From Oscillospiraceae bacterium (GTDB taxonomy: Bacteria > Bacillota_A > Clostridia > Oscillospirales > Oscillospiraceae), in assembly GCA_017537045.1 (NCBI GenBank), contig JAFYLN010000204.1, forward strand, positions 1 to 12,340: a stretch of 12,340 nt of DNA, given 5' to 3'. The position numbers and the translations under genes were made by a program. The notes beneath the pieces were generated by a model. That model saw only the letters and a program-made list of their open reading frames with translations, ran no database searches and was not told where the DNA came from. This document shows positions 6,227 through 12,340 of the stretch, in pieces. The number at the start of each line of letters is the position of its first letter. The stretch's first letter is position 1.

Positions 6227-8226
6227 ATGAATTGTTTCATAACACAAGCTATGATTATGCGCTTTTCTCAGAAGCTGCCAAGTCTGATGTTGAAAGTCGG
6301 ATTTTTATGAAAACTGTACGTGGGGCAGAAGTTCCATATATCACTTGTGCTATCCGCAAGAAAGAAATTAAACTGACCCCCGAAGAAGCGGTTCGTCAGT
6401 TGTTTATCCACAAACTGCTTAACGAATATATGTATCCCTCAAGCCGAATTGAGTTGGAGACCGCTATCCACTTTGGCAGAGAAATCAAGCGAGCAGATAT
6501 TGCGATCATGGATAAAGATCGTCCTATGATTCCCTATATCATCATTGAGTTGAAAAAGCCGAAGCTTACCGATGGTAAGGATCAACTCAAGTCTTACTGC
6601 AATGCTACTGGTGCACCTATCGGTGTTTGGACGAACGGTGAACAGATTTCTTGTTACAACAGAAAAGACCCCAATTTCTTCGAGGAAATTAGCGACATCC
6701 CCAAAGCAAACCAGAAGCTCTCTGATATCATTAACGAGCGGTATACCTATGCAGATCTGAAGAGAATCGACAAAATCAGCACCCAGAAACGCTCACTTCG
6801 TGCCCTGATTAAAGAAATGGAAGATGAGGTTCTAGCCAGTGCCGGTGTTGATTCCTTTGAGGAAATCTTCAAGCTAATTTTTGCCAAGTTGTATGATGAA
6901 CTAATTTGCGAACGGGACTCTACTGCATACTTGCAGTTCCGCAATACTGGCGATACCGACTACGAGCTGAAGGAGAAGATTCAGCGCCTGTTTGATGCTG
7001 CCAAGAAGAAATGGGAGGGTATTTTTACCGACGAAAGCAAGATTCAGCTTTCCCCTTCTCATCTGGCTGTTTGCGTTTCCTCTTTGCAGGACATCAAGCT
7101 GTTTAACAACAACCTGGATGTTGTGGATGATGCGTTCGAGTACCTGATGAGCAAAGCTCAGAAGGGCGAAAAAGGCCAGTATTTCACTCCTCGCTATGTC
7201 ATTGATATGTGCGTGCGGATGATGAACCCTACCGTCAATGATACCATCATCGACACAGCCTGCGGTAGTTCCGGTTTTACTGTGCACAGCATCTTCAAGG
7301 TGTGGAAGCAGATCCGTGCGGATAAAGGCATGGAATCCGGCGAAGGCTTTACTGCTGCCCAGAGAATCCCGGAAGAAACCGATTTTGTCCGGGACAAGGT
7401 GTTTGCTATCGATTTTGACGAAAAGACCGTCAGAGTGGCCAGAACCCTAAACTTGATTGCCGGTGATGGCCAGACAAATGTCCTCCATTTGAACACACTT
7501 GATTATTCCCGCTGGAATGAAGTTACTAAGCAAGAGGATTGGAATGATACCTATAACGAAGGATTCAAGAAGCTGAAGAAAATGCAACCTGCTGGTGTGA
7601 AAGATTTTAGCCAGTTCCAGTTCTCGCTCGTCATGGCCAATCCTCCTTTCGCCGGCGATATTAAGGAGAACACTATCATTTCGCGCTATGAGCTCGGAAA
7701 AAATGCTGCCGGCAAGTGGCAGAATAAGGTCAGCCGTGATGTTCTGTTTATTGAACGAAATCTCAATTTCTTAAAACCCGGCGGCCGTATGGCGATCGTT
7801 CTCCCCCAGGGACGTTTCAATAATTCCAGCGATAGAGCTATCCGTGAATACATTGCAGAACGTTGCCGTATTCTTGCTGTTGTTGGCCTGCATGGAAATG
7901 TGTTTAAGCCCCACACTGGCACAAAGACCTCTGTTTTGTTCGTCCAGAAATGGGATGATAAGCTTTGTCCTAAGAAGGATGATTACCCCATTTTTTTCGC
8001 TACCATGCAAAAGCCTAGTAAGGATAATTCGGGCGACAAAATATACCTGATTGATCCAGAAACCGGTTTGCCCGCTTTGGATGCACATAATCATTTGATT
8101 GTAGATCACGATCTCTATCAACTTTCCTATAAAAAGCAGGATGGAACTATCGTAACACTTGCACCCGGAATCGCAGAAGCCTTCGAGGAATTTGCGAAGA
8201 AGGAAGGCTTAAGTTTTTTTCGATAA
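6217..8226 (+). CDS. Fused PD-(D/E)xK nuclease and N6-adenine DNA methyltransferase (Type I/IIB-like RM subunit)
   Basis: This 669-residue protein joins two activities. Residues about 50-150 resemble the HsdR N-terminal nuclease domain: RADIAI with Asp94, then IIIELKK with Glu111 and Lys113, fits the PD-(D/E)xK catalytic core. Residues about 290-580 are an HsdM-type methyltransferase, with KGQYFTPR at 319-326, the AdoMet-binding DTACGSSGF at 346-354 and the catalytic NPPF at 475-478. There is no helicase/translocase domain and no separate hsdR in the window. The arrangement resembles BcgI-type enzymes, in which one RM subunit works with a separate S subunit; it could also be a Type I-like family of its own. 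GGAGG at 6203-6207 serves the ATG. The 3' end contains a T7 run where the frame meets hsdS. Confidence 0.92.
   Translation: MLLNELFHNTSYDYALFSEAAKSDVESRIFMKTVRGAEVPYITCAIRKKEIKLTPEEAVRQLFIHKLLNEYMYPSSRIELETAIHFGREIKRADIAIMDKDRPMIPYIIIELKKPKLTDGKDQLKSYCNATGAPIGVWTNGEQISCYNRKDPNFFEEISDIPKANQKLSDIINERYTYADLKRIDKISTQKRSLRALIKEMEDEVLASAGVDSFEEIFKLIFAKLYDELICERDSTAYLQFRNTGDTDYELKEKIQRLFDAAKKKWEGIFTDESKIQLSPSHLAVCVSSLQDIKLFNNNLDVVDDAFEYLMSKAQKGEKGQYFTPRYVIDMCVRMMNPTVNDTIIDTACGSSGFTVHSIFKVWKQIRADKGMESGEGFTAAQRIPEETDFVRDKVFAIDFDEKTVRVARTLNLIAGDGQTNVLHLNTLDYSRWNEVTKQEDWNDTYNEGFKKLKKMQPAGVKDFSQFQFSLVMANPPFAGDIKENTIISRYELGKNAAGKWQNKVSRDVLFIERNLNFLKPGGRMAIVLPQGRFNNSSDRAIREYIAERCRILAVVGLHGNVFKPHTGTKTSVLFVQKWDDKLCPKKDDYPIFFATMQKPSKDNSGDKIYLIDPETGLPALDAHNHLIVDHDLYQLSYKKQDGTIVTLAPGIAEAFEEFAKKEGLSFFR
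8214..8220 (+). other. In-frame T-TTT-TTT slippery run at the RM/S junction
   Basis: The last sense codons of the RM gene read AGT TTT TTT CGA TAA, so seven T residues form a -1 slippery heptamer in the correct phase. Slipping back one base avoids the stop at 8224-8226 and continues through SISPSVEPFNEAKYKAL into hsdS with no stop codon, producing a single protein of about 1163 residues. Whether slippage occurs is not shown by sequence. Confidence 0.55.
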
Positions 8227-8270
8227 GCCCATCCGTTGAACCTTTCAACGAAGCAAAATATAAGGCTTTG

Positions 8271-9707
8271 ATGGATGGGCTGGAATGCTGTGAGATCAGC
8301 CTAAATTATGCCACTGAAAAATTCTTGCGTTTAGATGCAGAATACTATCAAAAAGATTATCTGTTTTTAGAAAAGGTACTTGCCGCAATGGACGGAAAGT
8401 CGATCTATGCTTATGGCGGCAAAACAGATTGTAGTGCTTTCTATCCCTCTATCACCGGGCATTACAGCAACAATCGAGAAAACATTCCATTTTTGAGAGT
8501 AAACGAAATTGCTGATGGTCTAGTTGTAATTACTGACAAAACCGTCTTCCTGCCTAGGCATGTGTTAAGCTCCAACAGTAAAACTATGGCTCTGGCATAC
8601 CCCGGCGACATCATTATTGCAAAAGGCGGTAACACCTTGGCCAAAGTTGGTCTGGTAACCGACGAGTATAATGCCTATGCTACATGTCGAGACGTAATTA
8701 TTCTCAGAACAAATGAAATGAGAGGCCTCAATAAATACTATCTATGGGCATACTTACACGGAAACTTTGGTCAAAAATTTATGTGGCGTTCTGCAAGTCA
8801 AACCGGGCAGCCACACCTTACACTTACATCGATTGATGAAATTCATGTCCCAGAGTACTCGTTAGCTTTACAAGAAAGCATCGAGCATCTATACAATCAG
8901 TCTGTAAATCTCAAACGAGAGTCTCAGCGTAAATACTATGCCGCTGCGACGTTACTTGAAAAACACCTAGGTATGCCCCAAATGGTTGAGCAAGCTGTTT
9001 CCATCAAGAGTCTTTCTGATAGTTTCGGCAAAACAGGCCGATTGGACGCAGAGTATTATCAACCCAAATTCGATGTTCTATTCGAATCTTTAGAAAAGCA
9101 TAACACCCGTTTCTTGGGTGGTTCTAATGGGCTAGTTAATATCAAAAAGTCTATCGAACCCGGTAGCGACGCATATTGCAGTAGCGGAATCCCCTTTGTT
9201 CGAATCAGTGATGTTTCAAAATTCCAAATATCCGAACCTGAAATTCATCTTTGTGAAGGCTCCATTGATAACGCCCACGCACTGTATCCTAAGAAAGACA
9301 CTATTCTCTTTTCGAAAGACGGTAGCGTAGGAATCGCATATAAACTTGAGCGTGATGAATCCTTTGTTACTTCTGGTGCATTGCTTCACTTAACCATTAA
9401 GAACCCGAGCGAAATACTTCCAGACTATTTGACACTGGTATTAAACTCTCCGGTCGTACAGATGCAAGCTGAACGTGATTCTAGCGGAGCCATTATCCAG
9501 CACTGGAAGCCATCAGAAATCGAAAGCGTTGTTATCCCCATGCTGGATATGGATAAGCAAAAAGAAATTGCATCTATGGTTCAGACATCTTTTGACCTTC
9601 GCCATCAAGCCATGCAATTACTTAAATATGCACGACAGGCAGTTGAGATGGCAATAGCACAGGATGAAGATACTGCACTAGAATGGTTGAAGAGGCAGGT
9701 GGAATAA
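8271..9707 (+). CDS. hsdS: Specificity subunit with two target-recognition domains (HsdS-like)
   Basis: At 478 residues this has the usual S-subunit size. Two half-repeats are marked by the identical heptamer LDAEYYQ at residues 21-27 and 258-264, each leading into a target-recognition domain: the first contains ENIPFLRVNEIADG, GDIIIAKGG and TGQPHLTLTSIDEIHVP, the second GIPFVRISDVSKF, ILFSKDGSVG and HWKPSEIESVVIP. A helical spacer follows each (LQESIEHLYN and on; KQKEIASMVQ and on). It should recognise a bipartite DNA site and guide the RM subunit. The start is uncertain: ATG 8271 has only a weak AAGG at 8262-8265, a TTG at 8268 is possible, and coding-like residues extend upstream in frame to the T7 run. 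The next gene begins two bases after its stop. Confidence 0.9.
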   Translation: MDGLECCEISLNYATEKFLRLDAEYYQKDYLFLEKVLAAMDGKSIYAYGGKTDCSAFYPSITGHYSNNRENIPFLRVNEIADGLVVITDKTVFLPRHVLSSNSKTMALAYPGDIIIAKGGNTLAKVGLVTDEYNAYATCRDVIILRTNEMRGLNKYYLWAYLHGNFGQKFMWRSASQTGQPHLTLTSIDEIHVPEYSLALQESIEHLYNQSVNLKRESQRKYYAAATLLEKHLGMPQMVEQAVSIKSLSDSFGKTGRLDAEYYQPKFDVLFESLEKHNTRFLGGSNGLVNIKKSIEPGSDAYCSSGIPFVRISDVSKFQISEPEIHLCEGSIDNAHALYPKKDTILFSKDGSVGIAYKLERDESFVTSGALLHLTIKNPSEILPDYLTLVLNSPVVQMQAERDSSGAIIQHWKPSEIESVVIPMLDMDKQKEIASMVQTSFDLRHQAMQLLKYARQAVEMAIAQDEDTALEWLKRQVE

Positions 9708-9709
9708 CT

Positions 9710-11095
9710 ATGCAGCCAGAAAAGAAATACGAGCAGTGGAAAGCTATTACGGAATCTGATTTCGTAACGCTCTTTATTAAAACATGGTTTACATTCATTG
9801 CAGTCCTCCGCGAGCTCAATCGGGATGTCGATGTTTTTACAGCAGATGGCGCACCCAGAGGTGATAAACCATTCCTGAATGCATACAAAGAGGGCATCAT
9901 GCCGATTGTGCAAAAGCGTATTGATGCTACCATACTGGCACAAGAGTTGTTCAAGATGTATCCCATCAGTATGCGTAAGGTGATGGATGTTTTTCCGCAG
10001 TATTTTTTCCAAACCTTCTTTCAGATCAATAGGGAATTCGAATTTAGTGAAAAAACCATTGATAAAGATAGTGATGGAAAGCTTAAAGAACGTTATGATG
10101 CACGCATACATGTTGTAGATGGAAACAAACTCAGACTTAAACTCGGAATATCCGGCCGATTCCGTAATACCGTTTATGACGAGACCATAAAGCGAGATAT
10201 TGATCTTCGTCCAATTATCCAGTCTGTAGTGAATACACATCGTAGCAAAAACACATATATAGATGAACTCCAGTTTCTGCGTGATTTCTATGATGCCATA
10301 ATGAATGAGGTTTCAGGAGCACTACGACATTACATAGATGTGCGTCTGCCACCGAAAGGATACAATCAAACCATCAATTCAAAAATCACAACTGCATGCT
10401 ATCGCCTGAACTCGTCACTAAGGCTTAAATTGGAGTACAACTATAAGTATCCGCATGAGGCAAAGATATTAGGCCCCCGCAATTCTTACGCAATTATCTA
10501 CCAGACCCCCTTTAATGGCTTTGCTAGAGTGGAACGTGAAAATGTCTATGTATCGAATTCCGAAGATTACGCACTATTGATGGCCACTAATGCAGTCGAC
10601 TGGTTTGCCAGCTACGTATATGCATTGAGAAATGCGTTGTTCCACGAGATAATCAGTCCATTGGATGTAGAGTGGCAAACAATCTTTAAGTCTGCATACC
10701 TAATCCTCAAACAGATTTCTGATATTTGCATTTCTTGCATTGTACAAATTGAAGACTTCGTCAAAACTCAAGAAAACGCTGTCTATAACTATGTCTTTGA
10801 TCATCAGGTAGACTGCTTTGGAACTATGGCAGATCACGTGGAGTTTCTCGACATGCCTAAAATGGCGGTATCACATTGCAAAATCGATAAGGGAAACTTC
10901 CTGATAAGTGGGTGGTTCTTGGCAACACTCAAGCTGCAAAACGGAGATGCTGAAGCCGTTGAAAATGGCACGGGTTCAATCATGGAGGAAGACAAAGGTT
11001 TTGATTTTTCTGTAACTCTTGATGACGATTTCAAGATTGTAATTGATAAGAGTACTCAAAAAGAAATGATCGAAATTAGTTTGCAGAACGCATAA
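9710..11095 (+). CDS. Candidate HEPN-type ribonuclease linked to the R-M operon
   Basis: This 461-residue protein is not recognised as a whole. Its clearest signal is YALRNALFHE, giving an R-N-x3-H motif at Arg307, Asn308 and His312, between two helices (ATNAVDWFASYVYA and WQTIFKSAYLILKQISDI). This is the catalytic motif and setting of HEPN RNases, which cut RNA in many toxin and abortive-infection systems. About 300 residues of unknown fold precede it, and a beta-rich tail of about 70 residues follows. The start at ATG 9710 has AGGTGGA (9698-9704) upstream; an ATG 27 bases earlier lies inside hsdS without a good site. Being two bases behind hsdS, it is co-expressed with the R-M enzyme, as anticodon nucleases such as PrrC are in some Type I loci. 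The role as an RNA-cutting back-up effector is inference. Confidence 0.68.
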   Translation: MQPEKKYEQWKAITESDFVTLFIKTWFTFIAVLRELNRDVDVFTADGAPRGDKPFLNAYKEGIMPIVQKRIDATILAQELFKMYPISMRKVMDVFPQYFFQTFFQINREFEFSEKTIDKDSDGKLKERYDARIHVVDGNKLRLKLGISGRFRNTVYDETIKRDIDLRPIIQSVVNTHRSKNTYIDELQFLRDFYDAIMNEVSGALRHYIDVRLPPKGYNQTINSKITTACYRLNSSLRLKLEYNYKYPHEAKILGPRNSYAIIYQTPFNGFARVERENVYVSNSEDYALLMATNAVDWFASYVYALRNALFHEIISPLDVEWQTIFKSAYLILKQISDICISCIVQIEDFVKTQENAVYNYVFDHQVDCFGTMADHVEFLDMPKMAVSHCKIDKGNFLISGWFLATLKLQNGDAEAVENGTGSIMEEDKGFDFSVTLDDDFKIVIDKSTQKEMIEISLQNA

Positions 11096-11401
11096 CGTTC
11101 ATCCAAGCTAGTCAGCATCTCATCTTCACTTTCTATTTACTGAATAAACGCACCTATACATTCTCAGAAGCGGGCAAGCATGTACAATGCTTGCCCGCCG
11201 ATTCATATTAATAACCGTTTCAAATATTGGACTCAGGGTAAATCTAGATCCAAGGTTATACAGTATCTAGAAATACATATTTTCTGTGGTCAATTCCCGG
11301 TCTGGTTAGATTCCAACCTCCCCACCCCGACAGATTTTGGATTTTCAACCCGATAGATTTCTTGCCAATCTAAGTACATACCATTTCTCAGAGAAATTTC
11401 G
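11096..11401. other. Intergenic region between convergent operons
   Basis: No gene is seen. Besides the strong hairpin at 11170-11198, it holds two related stretches, CCCGACAGATTTT near 11326 and CCCGATAGATTTC near 11349, and a short symmetric ATTTCTC-A-GAGAAAT at 11383-11397 just past the last minus-strand stop. None has a convincing T run for either direction. Confidence 0.5.
11170..11198. terminator. Perfect 12-bp hairpin after the R-M operon
   Basis: GCGGGCAAGCAT (11170-11181) and ATGCTTGCCCGC (11187-11198) pair perfectly around a five-base loop. Its place 74 bases after the last R-M gene and between convergent operons suits a terminator, possibly bidirectional. There is no T run on either side, so it may depend on Rho or serve as mRNA 3'-end protection. 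Confidence 0.55.
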
Positions 11402-11704
11402 CTATTCTCGAAGCTCCGAAATCAGGTGCGCCCCGTATTGCAAACCGTCCAGAAAGGCTTTGCGTTCGTAGGCACTACACAAGTGGCAGCACAGGTTGAA
11501 CACCGCATTGTTGTCCTTCAGGGGAAGTCCGGTCAGGAATTCCTCCAGCTCCTGGAAGCCGTTGTCGATCTCTGCGGGATCGCTTTCGTGGGACTCGGCG
11601 TAAGCCTGGTAGAGCTGTTCCAGAACAGACTCACAGTCGCTCTTTCCGGGATCGAAGGGGTGTTTCCGGATGTACGCATCCAGGCGGCAGGCAAGATCCT
11701 TCAT
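11402..11704 (-). CDS. Small protein, tandem paralogue B (possible DUF6809-like)
   Basis: This 100-residue, mostly helical acidic protein aligns along its whole length with the neighbour upstream. Shared positions include an early I-x-x-HP, a central LY, a GLPL/GMPL turn, a C-x-LC cysteine pair, an ER-x-(A/G)F stretch and a glycine-spaced C-terminal helix. Its ATG overlaps the preceding stop as ATGA, with a strong AGGAGG-like site at 11712-11718, so the two genes are translationally coupled. Similar small proteins occur on clostridial mobile elements and may belong to the DUF6809 group, but I assign that only tentatively. Function is unknown. Confidence 0.75.
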   Translation of the reverse strand: MKDLACRLDAYIRKHPFDPGKSDCESVLEQLYQAYAESHESDPAEIDNGFQELEEFLTGLPLKDNNAVFNLCCHLCSAYERKAFLDGLQYGAHLISELRE

Positions 11705-11997
11705 CGCCCCACCTCCTGTGCCAGGAGGACACCCATGCGGACACCCTCCACAAACCCGGCCCGCTCGTGGTCACGGCAGAGGGTGCAGACCGGGTAGATG
11801 ACCCGATCCACTTCCTGCAGGGGCATACCGTTCATTTTTTGGTACAGTGCCTCGAAGTCCGCACGGATCTGTTCGTTGTCGTAGGGGTTACACTCGTTGT
11901 GGCATTCGTAGAGCATGGCCAGAATGGAGTCTGTGTCGCCATAGCTGGGTGGATGCTGTTCGATGTGGGCTTTGAGGGTTTCCAATACTGTTTTCAT
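11701..11997 (-). CDS. Small protein, tandem paralogue A (possible DUF6809-like)
   Basis: This 98-residue protein has the same layout as the gene that follows it: EQHPPSYGDTDSILAMLYE near residues 13-31, NGMPLQEVDRVIYPVCTLC near 55-73, then RDHERAGFVEGVRMGVLL. The cysteine pair and the HERAGF segment are the best conserved features between the copies. It has no signal peptide or membrane segment. The ATG is preceded by AAGGA about ten bases upstream, and an 8-bp inverted repeat brackets this ribosome binding site. It probably forms one operon with the gene 38 bases upstream. Function is unknown. Confidence 0.75.
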   Translation of the reverse strand: MKTVLETLKAHIEQHPPSYGDTDSILAMLYECHNECNPYDNEQIRADFEALYQKMNGMPLQEVDRVIYPVCTLCRDHERAGFVEGVRMGVLLAQEVGR

Positions 11998-11998
11998 G

Positions 11999-12030
11999 AC
12001 ATCACCGTCCTTTTTGGATTTAGGTGATGT
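11999..12030 (-). promoter_or_regulatory. Inverted repeat around the ribosome binding site of paralogue A
   Basis: ACATCACC (11999-12006) and GGTGATGT (12023-12030) are exact reverse complements with 16 bases between them. In the minus-strand transcript the AAGGA site lies in the loop and the 3' arm ends one base before the ATG. The hairpin could modulate translation or be a protein binding site. Confidence 0.35.
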
Positions 12031-12035
12031 TAGCT

Positions 12036-12329
12036 CTAAGTGGCAACGGTTTCAAGTGTCAGTTCTGACGAATTATCCCCGGTCAGTTCGTCCTTTGTGG
12101 GGACATAGATGATCGACAGTGCCTCTTCTTCGCAGAGTTCCCCTGCAAGATAAGCCGAAAGTGCATCCACAGCCTTTGTGAGCCATGCGTAGTACTCAAG
12201 CAGTGTCAAATCTATGATGGATGTGATTTTGTCCGGACCAGTCCTTTTATAGCGAAGATACTGTCTCTTTTTTGCCCGTTCAAACTCTTTCCGAACACGA
12301 TCAGCAGCAATCAGTTCTTTGCGTTTCAT
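12036..12329 (-). CDS. Small basic-headed hypothetical protein, start uncertain
   Basis: The visible frame encodes 97 residues from the ATG at 12329. Residues 1-30 are very basic (MKRKELIAADRVRKEFERAK then KRQYLRYKR), suggesting nucleic-acid contact or a coiled segment. Residues 36-75 are helical and hydrophobic-acidic, and the tail is polar. No ribosome binding site precedes this ATG, and the frame stays open to the window edge with a possible start just outside it (the last visible upstream codons read A-P-R), so the true start may lie beyond 12340. It lies 38 bases before the paralogue pair on the same strand and probably heads or joins their operon. I do not recognise the family. Confidence 0.65.
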   Translation of the reverse strand: MKRKELIAADRVRKEFERAKKRQYLRYKRTGPDKITSIIDLTLLEYYAWLTKAVDALSAYLAGELCEEEALSIIYVPTKDELTGDNSSELTLETVAT

Positions 12330-12340
12330 TCGGGGTGCCA

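Noticed and set aside
9605..10240. Long minus-strand frame opposite the S/HEPN junction
   Set aside because: It is antisense to two well-supported genes, has no ribosome binding site, and shows no recognisable domain.
1..12340. CRISPR array, tRNA or rRNA genes, insertion sequence transposase
   Set aside because: No regularly spaced long repeats, cloverleaf-like sequences, ribosomal RNA or transposase motifs were seen on either strand.

Overview
The window looks like a chromosomal accessory region of a Gram-positive anaerobe, probably a gut member of class Clostridia. The evidence is a clostridial-type pyruvate phosphate dikinase at the left edge, strong AGGAGG-type ribosome binding sites, TTGACA/TATAAT promoters, and many small gene families with a Firmicutes flavour. 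The genus cannot be fixed from the sequence. Codon use changes from GC-rich in the dikinase to visibly more AT-rich in the next genes, which suggests that most of the window was acquired.

Layout. (1) 1-524: 3' end of ppdK, an orphan reading-frame tail, and a textbook intrinsic terminator. (2) 709-3579, minus strand: one 956-residue protein with an N-terminal domain resembling DUF4062 / nucleoside-deoxyribosyltransferase folds, followed by a long helical solenoid. It has its own near-consensus promoter. (3) 3580-4299: noncoding DNA, unusually rich in inverted repeats and short direct repeats. (4) 4300-5784, minus strand: an AbiE-type toxin-antitoxin pair (antitoxin abiEi, toxin abiEii). Its promoter sits inside a perfect 18-bp inverted repeat, and it has its own terminator. 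(5) 5839-11095, plus strand: a four-gene operon of a small winged-helix regulator, a fused nuclease/N6-adenine methyltransferase, a specificity subunit, and a large protein with an RNxxxH motif typical of HEPN ribonucleases. (6) 11402-12329, minus strand: three small genes, two of them tandem paralogues, of a kind often seen on mobile elements.

Together the middle 10 kb reads as a compact defence island placed behind the ppdK terminator, with three independent modules. The restriction-modification operon is the most interesting. It has no separate helicase-type restriction subunit. Its methyltransferase and specificity genes meet at a seven-T slippery run that could fuse them by -1 frameshifting. 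It carries two identical spaced palindromes that look like operators for its own regulator. It ends with a candidate RNase that may act as a back-up (abortive infection) effector if the enzyme is inhibited. Functions of the solenoid protein and the HEPN-like protein are inferred from motifs only.
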